From: Chitinophaga qingshengii
GTDB taxonomy: Bacteria > Bacteroidota > Bacteroidia > Chitinophagales > Chitinophagaceae
Direction: 5' to 3'
Assembly (NCBI RefSeq): GCF_014529935.1
Contig: NZ_JACVFC010000002.1
Coordinates: 1-64,000 of the forward strand
Length of the DNA stretch: 64,000 nucleotides
Shown here: one piece after another, positions 33,219 through 41,809 of the stretch
Numbering within the stretch: the stretch's first letter is position 1
Layout of the letters: each line of letters starts with the position of its first letter
The notes under the pieces: model-generated
Databases searched by the model: none
Told to the model about the DNA's origin: nothing
Seen by the model: only the letters and a program-made list of their open reading frames with translations
Position numbers and translations under genes: made by a program

Positions 33219-33977
33219 TCAGGACATAACGGACACGCCTTTGGCTTTGAATTGTGCAGCCACCGTTGCAGGTAGCTGCCTGTCTGTAACGAGGTAATCA
33301 AACAGACTGAGCGGAGCGTATTTCAGGTAGCTGTCTTTCCCTATTTTGCCGGAATCACAGAGCAGGTATACCGTATCTGCCTGGCCCGCCATGGCTTTGC
33401 TGATGGAGGCTTCCTTTTCGCTGAAGGCGGTCAGACCGTTTTTCAGCGACAGGCCATCCGTACCAATAAAGGCTTTGACGCCATGATAACTTTCAATATG
33501 TAATAAAGCCCGTTGCCCGTGCATGGCTTTTCGTTCCGGGTCTACTTCGCCGCCTATCAGGTTAATGGTGATCTGGTCACAGTCCATCAACGCCGCCAGT
33601 ACCGGCAGCGAATTGGTGATTACCCGCAGCGGGCCTGTTTTCCGCAAGTGCCGGCACATCGCAAACACCGTACTGCCACAGTCCAGGAAAATAGTATCTC
33701 CCGGCTTTACCTGCGCTGCCGCCAGTTTTCCGATATGCTGCTTATGCTCCTGCCCTACGCCGGCTTTATCTGCAAATGCAGTAAACGGATGCAGGGCAGG
33801 CGCTTTCATGGCGCCGCCATGAGTACGTACCAGCAGCCCTTCTTCCGCCAGCTGCTGCAGGTCACGCCGGATCGTGATCGCCGAAATACCCAATGCATCT
33901 GCAATCTCCTGTACCTCCCTGTTATCATGCTGGTCCAGCAGTTTTAATATTTTTTGTTTTCGCTCCGGAAATCCCAT
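33219..33977 (-). CDS. DeoR/GlpR-family transcriptional regulator
   Basis: This is a 252-residue protein of the DeoR family. An N-terminal winged HTH (residues 6-57; EVQEIADALGISAITIRRDL, then GLLVRTHGGA) is followed by the DeoRC effector domain with LDCGSTV, VITNS, IGGEVD and FIGTDGL motifs that bind phosphosugars. Such proteins usually repress sugar catabolism. It is divergent from the NudK-like gene, and four helically phased ATCAAA-type repeats lie between the two promoters, which suggests it represses itself and nudK. The SNF2 gene follows after 20 bases. Confidence 0.92.
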   Translation of the reverse strand: MGFPERKQKILKLLDQHDNREVQEIADALGISAITIRRDLQQLAEEGLLVRTHGGAMKAPALHPFTAFADKAGVGQEHKQHIGKLAAAQVKPGDTIFLDCGSTVFAMCRHLRKTGPLRVITNSLPVLAALMDCDQITINLIGGEVDPERKAMHGQRALLHIESYHGVKAFIGTDGLSLKNGLTAFSEKEASISKAMAGQADTVYLLCDSGKIGKDSYLKYAPLSLFDYLVTDRQLPATVAAQFKAKGVSVMS

Positions 33978-33985
33978 TTTTTATT

Positions 33986-34028
33986 TACTTTTGATCAAAA
34001 CAATCAAATTCGATCAAATATAATCATT
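33986..34028. promoter_or_regulatory. Divergent deoR-nudK promoters with phased operator repeats
   Basis: The rightward -7 element TACTTTTG (33986-33993) and the leftward one TATATTTG (minus strand of 34015-34022) both match TAnnTTTG; each is about 38 bases from its start codon. Between and over them lie repeats ATCAAA at 33994, 34003 and 34013 and a weaker ATCATT at 34023, spaced 9-10 bases, about one helical turn. That arrangement fits several DeoR subunits binding one face of the DNA. Confidence 0.6.
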
Positions 34029-34031
34029 TTT

Positions 34032-34610
34032 ATGACACCCGAAGTAAAAATCATTGACACGACTGTATTGTCCAACAATTGGTATACCCTGAAAAAGGTG
34101 ACCTATGACTACCGGAAAAGGAACGGCGACTGGGAACGGCAATCCCGTGAAGCCTATGACCGTGGCAACGGCGCAGTGATCCTGTTATACAACAAAGCAC
34201 AACAAACGGTGATCCTCACGCGTCAGTTCAGGATGCCCACCTATATTAACGGCAATCCTGACGGCATGTTGATAGAAGCCTGTGCCGGCCTGCTGGAGAA
34301 AGTCAATCCGGAGGAATGTATACGCCGGGAAGCGGAAGAAGAAACCGGTTACCGGATTACCGATGTTAAAAAGATATTTGAAGCGTATATGTCGCCCGGC
34401 TCCGTGACGGAGATACTGTACTTTTTTGTGGCCGCCTACGACGATAGTATGAAAGTAACCGATGGCGGCGGACTGGAACATGAGCAGGAAGAAATAGAAG
34501 TCCTGAAAATACCTTTTACGGAAGCCCTGCAGATGGTCGCAGACGGCCGCATCCGCGATGCCAAAACAATCATGCTGTTGCAATATGCACAATTACATCA
34601 GTTGCTCTGA
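34032..34610 (+). CDS. nudK: NudK-like Nudix hydrolase (GDP-mannose pyrophosphatase)
   Basis: The start at 34032 gives a 192-residue protein, the size of E. coli NudK (191). The Nudix box reads GLLEKVNPEECIRREAEEETGY-like, with the catalytic REAEEE intact; the seventh position is N where many family members have E or D. Downstream FEAYMSPGSVTE and RIRDAKTIMLLQY match NudK closely. NudK hydrolyses GDP-mannose and similar nucleotide sugars. A longer frame from 33954 would run through the operator and is rejected. It is divergent from the DeoR regulator, which may control it. Confidence 0.88.
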   Translation: MTPEVKIIDTTVLSNNWYTLKKVTYDYRKRNGDWERQSREAYDRGNGAVILLYNKAQQTVILTRQFRMPTYINGNPDGMLIEACAGLLEKVNPEECIRREAEEETGYRITDVKKIFEAYMSPGSVTEILYFFVAAYDDSMKVTDGGGLEHEQEEIEVLKIPFTEALQMVADGRIRDAKTIMLLQYAQLHQLL

Positions 34611-34652
34611 CTTTAGTATCTTTAGGATGCCGGTATCAAAACGGCCTGCTCC

Positions 34653-35447
34653 ATGCAATACCAGACCTTCCAGCCATCAGCCAGGTTTCGCGGTATCGTG
34701 AGATCGTACTGGATATTGGAGAGTGATGAGCCATACACACATCACTCCATGGCCGATATGTGCCCGGAACTGTTATTCCATTACAACGGACGATTTGATG
34801 AATTACTGTCCGGCGGCGCCCGTGAAGCCTCCTTTACGGCCGGCATCCACGGACAATGCTGTACCACCCGCAAATTTAATATCAACCAGGGCTTCGGCAT
34901 GTTTGGGGTGTATCTTTATCCACAGGCCATCCCCCTGCTTTTTAATATTCCTGCCAGCGAATTAACCAACCAGATGCCAGACCTGACCACCATATTGGCC
35001 GGTATTGGTCAACAGCTGGAAGAAAAAATTGCCCTGGCAGGTAACCATCCGCACAGGATTCGTATACTGGAAGATTTTTTCGCGCAACGGTTGTCCGGGC
35101 AGGACAATATACAACCACCGGTATTCGAGGCTATACGGACCATCATCCAGCGCCAGGGCGCGATATCCGTCAAACAACTGGCGCAGGACCACTACCTCTC
35201 TACCCGGCAATTTGAACGGCAGTTCATGCAATACGCCGGTTTGAGTCCTAAAATGTTTTCCCGTATTGCCCGTTTTCACGCCGCGATCAAACAATACGGC
35301 CCTGATGCGCCATCCCTCACACAGATAGCGCTGGAATGCGGTTATTACGACCAGTCTCACTTCATCCACGATTTCAGGGCGTTTTCCGGGGAGCATCCCA
35401 AAGCATATTTCTCCGGCCGCTCCGGTGCTACCGCCTGGATGGACTAA
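34653..35447 (+). CDS. AraC-family regulator with N-terminal sensing domain
   Basis: This is a 264-residue protein. The N-terminal part (about 1-140) fits the DUF6597-type domain common in Bacteroidota AraC proteins (SARFRGIVRSYWILE ... DMCPELLFHYNGRF). The C-terminal AraC HTH pair ends in the signature IALECGYYDQSHFIHDF. It is co-oriented with NudK 42 bases upstream and the VOC gene 78 bases downstream. A near-consensus -7 element (TATCTTTA, 34617-34624) precedes it, so it probably has its own promoter. Target unknown. Confidence 0.85.
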   Translation: MQYQTFQPSARFRGIVRSYWILESDEPYTHHSMADMCPELLFHYNGRFDELLSGGAREASFTAGIHGQCCTTRKFNINQGFGMFGVYLYPQAIPLLFNIPASELTNQMPDLTTILAGIGQQLEEKIALAGNHPHRIRILEDFFAQRLSGQDNIQPPVFEAIRTIIQRQGAISVKQLAQDHYLSTRQFERQFMQYAGLSPKMFSRIARFHAAIKQYGPDAPSLTQIALECGYYDQSHFIHDFRAFSGEHPKAYFSGRSGATAWMD

Positions 35448-35525
35448 AATGTCGCGTTTTTCCAATTTCCGCAACAGCAGTCAGACTAGCTTCGCAGTAT
35501 TGTTTCACTTTAATACTTTATTACA

Positions 35526-35897
35526 ATGAAGATTCCAGCAGGCCATCACACCGTTATGCCTTATCTCATGCTCGACAATGCAGCCGGCTTCCTGACCTTT
35601 GCGCAACAGGTATTTCAGGCCAAACTCAGTCATCATTCCCTGCATGACGACGGAATGGTACGTCATGCTGAGCTACAGATCGGCGACAGCACGCTGATGA
35701 TCAGCAGTGGACGTGACCCATGGAAACCCCAGCCAGGACAACTGTTTATTTATGTGGAAGACGCTGACGCCAGCTACCAGGCAGCCCTTGACCACGGCGC
35801 CACGGTGGTCATGGAAGTAGCCGATCAATCCTATGGCAGAAGTGGCGGAGTAAAAGACCCCTGTGGCAATACCTGGTGGATCACCTCCGTGAAATAA
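35526..35897 (+). CDS. VOC-superfamily (glyoxalase / PhnB-like) protein
   Basis: This is a 123-residue single-domain protein of the vicinal oxygen chelate superfamily. It has the PhnB-like opening HHTVMPYLMLDNAAGFLTF, a second beta-alpha-beta half (FIYVEDADASYQAALDHGATVV), and the end motif YGRSGGVKDPCGNTWWI. These small proteins are often found with SRPBCC and AraC genes; metal binding and activity vary. It ends 4 bases before the convergent oxidoreductase gene. Function in the cell is unknown. Confidence 0.85.
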   Translation: MKIPAGHHTVMPYLMLDNAAGFLTFAQQVFQAKLSHHSLHDDGMVRHAELQIGDSTLMISSGRDPWKPQPGQLFIYVEDADASYQAALDHGATVVMEVADQSYGRSGGVKDPCGNTWWITSVK

Positions 35898-35901
35898 CGG
35901 T

Positions 35902-36480
35902 CTAGCGTAAACGTTTTCCGAGCGCTATCACTTTTTGTATACCTTTTTCTTTACCACCCGGCTTCATGAACTTAACAGGGGCTATGTATGTAGTCCCTGT
36001 TATTTTGATACCACAAAAACGCAGGGTCATGCTACGGAACGCGCGCATACCCGCAGAACCGTAATACAGCGTATGAAACCACACCGGCGTATCCATGGTG
36101 CAAATGATGCGGGAGGTTTTGCCTTTGAGTTTTTTCTCTACCAGCATACTGTTGGGTATATTACCGAATGCCAGTCCCGGTAGAAAAAGACGGTCGATGA
36201 AACCTTTGGTCAATGCCGGCAGAAAGCCCCACCACATGGGGAAAATCCAAACGATATGTTCAGCCGCCAGTATTTTTTGCCAGGCATCCAGCAGATCGGG
36301 TTCCAATTCCATTCTTTTACGGTAACCATAGCGCAGATTAGGATCAAACTGCAATGATCCAAGGTGGATTTCCGTTATATCGGCGCCGGCTTCCAGCGCG
36401 GCGGATTTATAAGCCTCGTGTAATTCGTAGTTGTAACTTTCACGGTCAGGGTGACCGTTGATGATCAATATCTTTTTCAT
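35902..36480 (-). CDS. Flavodoxin-fold NAD(P)H oxidoreductase (NQO/MdaB/KefF-like)
   Basis: The start at 36480 gives 192 residues beginning MKKILIINGHPDRESYNYEL, the FMN phosphate loop. The flavin-binding segment IVWIFPMWWGFLPALTKGFIDRLF is typical of the NAD(P)H dehydrogenase (quinone) / KefF family. It would reduce quinones or nitro compounds with NAD(P)H using FMN. The Crp/Fnr regulator begins 46 bases upstream on the same strand, so the two are probably one unit. Cytoplasmic; confident at family level. Confidence 0.9.
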   Translation of the reverse strand: MKKILIINGHPDRESYNYELHEAYKSAALEAGADITEIHLGSLQFDPNLRYGYRKRMELEPDLLDAWQKILAAEHIVWIFPMWWGFLPALTKGFIDRLFLPGLAFGNIPNSMLVEKKLKGKTSRIICTMDTPVWFHTLYYGSAGMRAFRSMTLRFCGIKITGTTYIAPVKFMKPGGKEKGIQKVIALGKRLR

Positions 36481-36525
36481 GCCTGCAAAGCTAGCAGTGG
36501 CGCAGCTGCCGGCACTGAACAAATG

Positions 36526-37074
36526 TTAATTTTTTCGCAGACGGCTCAGGTGTTGCGGGGTGATGCCTAAATAGGAAGCCAGGTATTGCAGCGGCACCTG
36601 TTGTATCATACGCGGGTGTTTACGGACCATTTCATCGTAGCGTTCTTTGGCCGTGTATTGCTGAAAAGAACGGGTACGTTGTTCCATCATCACAAACTCC
36701 TGTTCTCCGAAAATCCGTCCGGTATTGGCCCAGCGGATATTCTGTTCATATAACCGGTACAGGTCATCCCGGTCCAGTACTGCCAACTCACAATCTGTAA
36801 TGGCCTGTATATTTTCAAATGCCGGCGCACCGGTGATCAGGCTGGAATAGGCAGTCACCAGTTGCCCTTCAAACATAATACAATCGGTAATTTCCTCTCC
36901 ATTATCCTTTACATAAAAAGAGCGCAGGATACCTTTGCGCAGCAAAGCCAACTGCCGGCACACATTTCCTTCCCGGATAAAATAATCCTGTTTCTCCAGC
37001 TGTACGGTTTTCATGAGCTGTTGCAGCTGGTCCCTATCGGCTTGTGTTAACTGTGATTGTTCGAAAATATCCAT
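36526..37074 (-). CDS. Crp/Fnr-family transcriptional regulator (1)
   Basis: This is a 182-residue protein with a cyclic-nucleotide-type beta-barrel (EKQDYFIREGNVCRQLALLRKGILRSF) and a short C-terminal HTH (VPLQYLASYLGITPQHLSRLRK). This compact form is frequent in Bacteroidota. It lies directly upstream of the NQO-type oxidoreductase, a likely target. A second, similar regulator is at 39644-40216. An in-frame ATG three codons earlier (37083) is possible. Confidence 0.88.
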   Translation of the reverse strand: MDIFEQSQLTQADRDQLQQLMKTVQLEKQDYFIREGNVCRQLALLRKGILRSFYVKDNGEEITDCIMFEGQLVTAYSSLITGAPAFENIQAITDCELAVLDRDDLYRLYEQNIRWANTGRIFGEQEFVMMEQRTRSFQQYTAKERYDEMVRKHPRMIQQVPLQYLASYLGITPQHLSRLRKN

Positions 37075-37128
37075 ACCAGGCAAAGTTCTGTCTTTTTTGG
37101 GTGATAAAGAAACCTCGCGGATATTAAG

Positions 37129-37668
37129 TTACCTGGGAGATGCCGCCGCTTTTCTGAGCTGTTGCAAACATTTATACTTTTGATTATCGGCAGTATGTTT
37201 GTTTTTCCAGCCCATTTTTGCCGCCAGTCGCGCCATAGGTTGCTGATAAAAGAAGAGAGCCTTTAAAATTCGTTTACAGTTCACCGTTATACGTTCCAGC
37301 CAGCTTTGTACCTGCGTTGCAGCCGGCTGTTCGGGGAAGAAGTCGGGCGTACCGGTTTCTTCCGGCAGGGCTGCTTCGCCCGGCAGCAGGAGACGGTTAT
37401 CCCGCAGACGTTTGCTCCAATGATTGCGGGCGATAGCATAGAGGTATGTTTTCAGGGAGGCTGTCAGGGTAAAATCAGGAGATTGTATTTTCTGCACCAG
37501 TACCAGCATGGTTTCCTGGAACACATCTTCCGCATCTGCCGTATGACCGCCGTGTTGCTGTACATAGGCGGCTATCACCGGGAAGTATTGCCGATATATA
37601 GCTACTGTAGCGTGGTGACTGCCCGCTTTCAGTTCCGATATCAGTTCCCGGTCAGTATAGGTTGTCAT
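37129..37668 (-). CDS. ECF-type RNA polymerase sigma factor
   Basis: This is a 179-residue protein. Region 2 is clear (YRQYFPVIAAYVQQHGGHTADAEDVFQETMLVLVQKI, then LKTYLYAIARNHW), and region 4 is a shorter, more diverged HTH (FFYQQPMARLAAKMGWKNKHTADNQKYKCLQQL). There is no anti-sigma gene next to it, which is unusual for ECF factors and may mean another control. It lies between a Crp/Fnr gene and ogt on the same strand, but with gaps of about 40-55 bases. Confidence 0.82.
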   Translation of the reverse strand: MTTYTDRELISELKAGSHHATVAIYRQYFPVIAAYVQQHGGHTADAEDVFQETMLVLVQKIQSPDFTLTASLKTYLYAIARNHWSKRLRDNRLLLPGEAALPEETGTPDFFPEQPAATQVQSWLERITVNCKRILKALFFYQQPMARLAAKMGWKNKHTADNQKYKCLQQLRKAAASPR

Positions 37669-37711
37669 ACAAAAAGTTTAGTCAGCCGTTAATACCTTAA
37701 AAACCGGATAA

Positions 37712-38230
37712 TCACCCAACCCGTTGAAATTTATTTTCATGCTCCAGTAACCATTGTTTGCGCCAGATACCACCGCCGTAGCCGGTCAGATCCCTATTGC
37801 CTCCCACAATACGGTGACAGGGCACGATAATGGAGATACGGTTCATACCATTGGCATGGCCTACCGCGCGAACCGCCGCCGGCCGTTGCAACAGCACAGC
37901 CTGTTGTTTGTAGGTGCGTACATCTCCATAGGGCACAGTAAGTAACAGTTCCCATACCGCCTGCTGGAAGGCTGTTCCCGGCATATGCAATGGCACCGTA
38001 AACGTATGCAGGGTACCAGTGAAGTAGGCGTCCAGCTCCTGTTGCAACCGTGTAAAATGAGGATGATTCTCCGCTATAATGGTTGCTTTCAGCTGTTTGC
38101 GCAGCGAAGCCCATTGTGCGTCCATGATTTTCCGCTCCATAAATTCCAGCAGGCAGATACCTTCATCCGTGGCACCGGCCATCATAGGTCCGAGGGGCGT
38201 TTCCAGCTGTGTTTGATAAATTTTCTTCAT
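37712..38230 (-). CDS. ogt: Methylated-DNA-protein-cysteine methyltransferase
   Basis: The start at 38230 gives 172 residues (MKKIYQTQLETPLGPMMAG...). The acceptor site PCHRIVG is present, with the nearby RAVGHANGMNRISII and the helix-turn-helix before it (TAFQQAVWELLLTVPYGDVRTYKQ) that flips the damaged base. It repairs O6-alkylguanine by transferring the alkyl group to the Cys and is used up in the process. No Ada AraC-type domain is fused, so it is the Ogt form. Confidence 0.93.
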   Translation of the reverse strand: MKKIYQTQLETPLGPMMAGATDEGICLLEFMERKIMDAQWASLRKQLKATIIAENHPHFTRLQQELDAYFTGTLHTFTVPLHMPGTAFQQAVWELLLTVPYGDVRTYKQQAVLLQRPAAVRAVGHANGMNRISIIVPCHRIVGGNRDLTGYGGGIWRKQWLLEHENKFQRVG

Positions 38231-38318
38231 GGTGATACCGGGCAATATCGGGCATTTAGCCGATATCGGAAAAAACAAGGGACAGGCGGTGGTCATCTCC
38301 CGAAAAAAAGAACAAAAA

Positions 38319-38347
38319 GGGCCCCTGCCGGCAGTTGGCAGAGACCC
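38319..38347 (-). terminator. Terminator after the DUF418 gene
   Basis: An imperfect long stem (GGGTCTCTGCC / GGCAGGGGCCC on the minus strand) is followed by TTTTTGTTCTTTTTTT. It lies about 23 bases past the DUF418 stop. Confidence 0.75.
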
Positions 38348-38369
38348 GTGGTCACACGCCGGATAATCT

Positions 38370-39569
38370 TTATTGCACTTTTACGGCATATGCTTTACCA
38401 TAGGTCAGTTTTCGCCATATCCATTCCACCGGGCCAAAGCGGAAGTGACTCATCCACCAGGTGCTGACAGTAAGTTGGATTCCTAATACCATCAACCAGA
38501 TGAGTATATACATCGTGGGGCTGGCATAGCCATACAGTCCTCCGCCGAAGCTGTAATAAATCCAGACACAGGTAACAGATTGCAGGAGATAGTTGGTTGC
38601 CGCCATTCTGCCGGCAGCCTGGAAGGGCCGCATCCATTGCTGCCAGGAGTTGCGCTGCAACAGGCGGGTAAGCGTAGCGATATAAAAGATACTGACAGCC
38701 GGACTGGCAATATAGGTATCGATCATCATGATATAGTCGTCCAGCGCGCTGCCAAGATGCGCATGACCAGCCCACAGCACTCCGATTACCAGCGGCCATC
38801 CGATCACAGCGCTCCATAGCTGTATTTTCCGTATCAGCGGAGCATAAGCCTCCGGCTGACGGAAGAATCCTCTTTTACCGGCATAGGCGCCCAACAGGAA
38901 CATGGCCAGCATCATAGGCGTTTCAAACAGGTATCCCATACGCGCGGCATTCAGGTCGGCAGCGTTTTGTGACCATAGTTGACGAAGTGTACCAGAGCGG
39001 TATACCTCGATGGCTTTATAACCCAAATCCTTATACGAAGCAGCGTCCGTATAAAAGTCAGGCCCCATCATCACCCCGAGGGCAATAAACAGCGTTACCG
39101 GTACCAGCAGCAGTCCCAGTGCCCATTTCAACAGTGCCGGAGGAGACATTTTCCTAAAAAAAAGCAGTAATATACCCAGTACGCTATAAAAACACAGTAC
39201 ATCGCCAAACCAGATCAGGTAGGCATGTATCCAGCCGATACCCAGCAGCACCAGCAGCCGGCGGAGGAAGAGGCGTACCGGCGGCAGTCCTTTCTTTTCC
39301 GCACTTTGCAGAAAAAGGATAAAGCCCAGGCCAAAGAGAAAAGAGAACATGGATACAAACTTGCCTTCCGCAAAGAAACCGACCATCCCTTCCACTATTT
39401 TATCGGGCGCACTGGTCCACACATCTGTAGCATTGAGGTAAAGCGCGGGGAAAGCAAAAAGTCCCATGTTGACCAACAGGATACCACCCAGGGCGACACC
39501 CCTGATGGCGTCCAGCGCGTCTATACGACGGTTGGCAGGTGATGGTTGGGCGGGTACAAACGGCTGCAT
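38370..39569 (-). CDS. DUF418 (YeiB-like) membrane protein
   Basis: This is a 399-residue protein with about ten hydrophobic segments. It opens with RRIDALDAIRGVALGGILLVNM, the family hallmark (similar to acyltransferase-3 membrane proteins), and ends in the DUF418 domain with AAGRMAATNYLLQS and FGPVEWIWR. The family is widespread, and its role, perhaps transfer of an acyl group or lipid handling in the membrane, is not established. The Crp/Fnr gene lies just upstream on the same strand, a likely regulator. Confidence 0.9.
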   Translation of the reverse strand: MQPFVPAQPSPANRRIDALDAIRGVALGGILLVNMGLFAFPALYLNATDVWTSAPDKIVEGMVGFFAEGKFVSMFSFLFGLGFILFLQSAEKKGLPPVRLFLRRLLVLLGIGWIHAYLIWFGDVLCFYSVLGILLLFFRKMSPPALLKWALGLLLVPVTLFIALGVMMGPDFYTDAASYKDLGYKAIEVYRSGTLRQLWSQNAADLNAARMGYLFETPMMLAMFLLGAYAGKRGFFRQPEAYAPLIRKIQLWSAVIGWPLVIGVLWAGHAHLGSALDDYIMMIDTYIASPAVSIFYIATLTRLLQRNSWQQWMRPFQAAGRMAATNYLLQSVTCVWIYYSFGGGLYGYASPTMYILIWLMVLGIQLTVSTWWMSHFRFGPVEWIWRKLTYGKAYAVKVQ

Positions 39570-39643
39570 AAATCATGTTTTTTATTTGAACGCAGCAAAG
39601 TTGAGAAACAAACAGCAGCCGGCATTTGACATATATCAAATAA

Positions 39644-40216
39644 TTATCCCTTTGCACGGATACGGCTGAGGGTTTCCAGCGTGATGCCCAGGTAGGAAGC
39701 AATATGGCTCAGCTGCACCTTGCGGACGATCTCCGGATAACGTGCCAGCAATTGTTCATAACGTTCTTTCGCCGTAGCAAACTGCAGACTGGCCAATCGT
39801 TCCTCCAGCCAGATCGCATAAGATTCCGCGCTGAGGGTCCAGATTTTTTCCAGTACCGGGAAACGTTCCCGCAGGACCATTAGTTTTTCCACAGAGATTT
39901 CTTCCACCAGCGTATCTTCCAGCACCTCAAATGTTTCCGGGCTGGGTGTTTGCCGGGTAGCACTTTCCAGCGACATCACCATATCGTCCGCAAAATTAAA
40001 AGAGGTGGTAATATCACGTCCGTCTTTGATGTAATACCCTCTTACCACACCGGAAAGGATCGAATAGGAGTAGCGGCACACCTGCCCCTGTTGCAGCAGT
40101 ATGTCCCCTTTTTTAAACTGCTTTTGCTGTACCGCCTCATAGTAGGCGTTACGCAGGGTTTCATCCTGAAAAGCAGTAGTGAGTAATTCCGCTATAATGG
40201 CTTCCTGGTGTTTCAT
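39644..40216 (-). CDS. Crp/Fnr-family transcriptional regulator (2)
   Basis: This is a 190-residue protein of the compact Bacteroidota type, with an effector barrel in the first 120 residues (FKKGDILLQQGQVCRYSYSI) and an HTH at the end (VQLSHIASYLGITLETLSRIR). It resembles the regulator at 36526-37074. It is followed after 74 bases by the DUF418 gene on the same strand and is probably its regulator. Confidence 0.88.
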   Translation of the reverse strand: MKHQEAIIAELLTTAFQDETLRNAYYEAVQQKQFKKGDILLQQGQVCRYSYSILSGVVRGYYIKDGRDITTSFNFADDMVMSLESATRQTPSPETFEVLEDTLVEEISVEKLMVLRERFPVLEKIWTLSAESYAIWLEERLASLQFATAKERYEQLLARYPEIVRKVQLSHIASYLGITLETLSRIRAKG

Positions 40217-40376
40217 GGTCCGTTTTTCCGTTCATCAATAAAGGTAATACTATCATAACGCAGAAATGGGCGTATCCCTCTCTTTTTCATGTTGATTTAC
40301 GGCAATTATGCTACCCTTGCCACCGGATGATCCCTTAATATTGTTTATCTTACAGCTATATTAACATTCCCTGCAC

Positions 40377-40796
40377 ATGCACCACTCCACTACCCACCTG
40401 TCCGCATCTGTCACCGTCCACGCACCCATTCAAAAAATATGGGACTACTGGACCGCACCGGAACATATCCTGCGCTGGAACAATCCTTCCGATGAATGGA
40501 AAACCACCAGTGTAGAAAACGATGTCCGCACAGGCGGAAAATTCCGTTACGTTATGGAAACAAACGACGGCGGCGGATTCACTTTCGAAGGTCAGTATGA
40601 CGAAGTGATACCCTTCGAAAAATTAAGCAGCGTTCATCCCAACGGCAGAAAAACCGTCAATACCTTCAGCGTTACCGCCGACGGCGTTACCATCACTGAA
40701 ATATTTGAACCCGAAGCAGGTGTACCCGCAGCAGACCAACAGGCTTTTTGCGCCGGCGTACTCAAACAGTTCGGGGATTATGTCGCGCGGCATTAA
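40377..40796 (+). CDS. SRPBCC (AHSA1-like) protein (1)
   Basis: This is a 139-residue single-domain START/AHSA1-like protein. It opens with strand ASVTVHAPIQKIWDYWTAPEHILRW and has the GGKFRYVMETNDG and FEGQYDEVIP motifs, ending in a long C-terminal helix. It resembles the SRPBCC protein at 45186-45602 closely and was probably duplicated. Such proteins bind a small hydrophobic ligand; role unknown. A weak hairpin (40807-40833) follows. Confidence 0.88.
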   Translation: MHHSTTHLSASVTVHAPIQKIWDYWTAPEHILRWNNPSDEWKTTSVENDVRTGGKFRYVMETNDGGGFTFEGQYDEVIPFEKLSSVHPNGRKTVNTFSVTADGVTITEIFEPEAGVPAADQQAFCAGVLKQFGDYVARH

Positions 40797-40892
40797 CCAA
40801 CATAAAACGGGACGGCATCATCCGCAGTCCCGTCCATTCTCCCCCGAAAACACTATCTTCGCCGTTATGATTTGAAATTGTGTGTTAACGCT

Positions 40893-41786
40893 ATGGAATA
40901 CAACATCAACGGCAGAACATATACCTATATCGCTGACATAAAGGACAATACCCCCGTCCGGCTTAGCTTTGACCAGCTTTCCAACAGCACCTTCCACCTC
41001 AGCTTTGAGCCCTGGTACCAGGATGGTTACTGGGATCATACCTGTATCCCTTATGTACTCCTGGATAGCGACACCGTTGTAGCCAATGCCACCGTTAATA
41101 TACTGCCCGTACGCTGGCAGGAGCAGCAGCAAAACTGGCTGCAGCTCGGCACCGTGATGACACATCCGGACTACCGCCGCCAGGGCCTCTCCCGATGGCT
41201 GATGAATAAAATCCTGGAAGAATGGCAAGGAAAATACGACACCATGATGCTTTTTGCCAATAAAAGGGTACCCGACTTCTATCCCAAATTCGGATTTGCA
41301 CCGGCAGCAGAATACCAATACATTACCCGGCAGTTATTACCTCAACCTGCCAAAGTACGGCAGCTGGATATGGATAACGCGGCCGACAGGGAACTGCTAC
41401 TACAGAAATATGCACAGACCAACCCGTTTGCAGCGCTCACTGTAACCGGCAATCCCGGTCTGCTGATGTTCTATTGCACCCGGTTTTACAAAACCAATGT
41501 GTATTACCTGGAAGAATGGGATGTGGTAGCTATCATAGAACAGGAAGAAGGTACCCTGACCTGTCATGATATATTCGGGAACACCAGCCAGTCGCTGCAC
41601 CGCATTTTATCCGCCCTGACGGACAATAACACCCGACAGGTGAACCTTGGTTTTACACCCGGGGCCACCACCGGTTTCACCATGCAACCGCTGAAAGATG
41701 ATGATCTCACGTTGTTTGTACTGGATAAAAAAGAAAATGTTTTTGCTACCCATCAGTTAATGATGCCAACATTGTCACATACATAA
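40893..41786 (+). CDS. GNAT-family N-acetyltransferase
   Basis: The ATG at 40893 gives 297 residues (MEYNINGRTYTYIAD...). The acetyl-CoA loop is LGTVMTHPDYRRQGLSRWLMN, close to the family motif Q/RxxGxG/A. The C-terminal 130 residues form a second, less conserved domain. A near-consensus -7 element (TATCTTCG) at 40854-40861 lies about 30 bases upstream. Substrate unknown. Confidence 0.88.
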   Translation: MEYNINGRTYTYIADIKDNTPVRLSFDQLSNSTFHLSFEPWYQDGYWDHTCIPYVLLDSDTVVANATVNILPVRWQEQQQNWLQLGTVMTHPDYRRQGLSRWLMNKILEEWQGKYDTMMLFANKRVPDFYPKFGFAPAAEYQYITRQLLPQPAKVRQLDMDNAADRELLLQKYAQTNPFAALTVTGNPGLLMFYCTRFYKTNVYYLEEWDVVAIIEQEEGTLTCHDIFGNTSQSLHRILSALTDNNTRQVNLGFTPGATTGFTMQPLKDDDLTLFVLDKKENVFATHQLMMPTLSHT

Positions 41787-41809
41787 ATACATATCTCAAC
41801 AGAAAAATT

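Noticed and set aside
40806..40833. Hairpin (ACGGGAC / GTCCCGT) as a terminator after the first SRPBCC gene
   Set aside because: No T run follows on either strand, so only a weak structure can be claimed.
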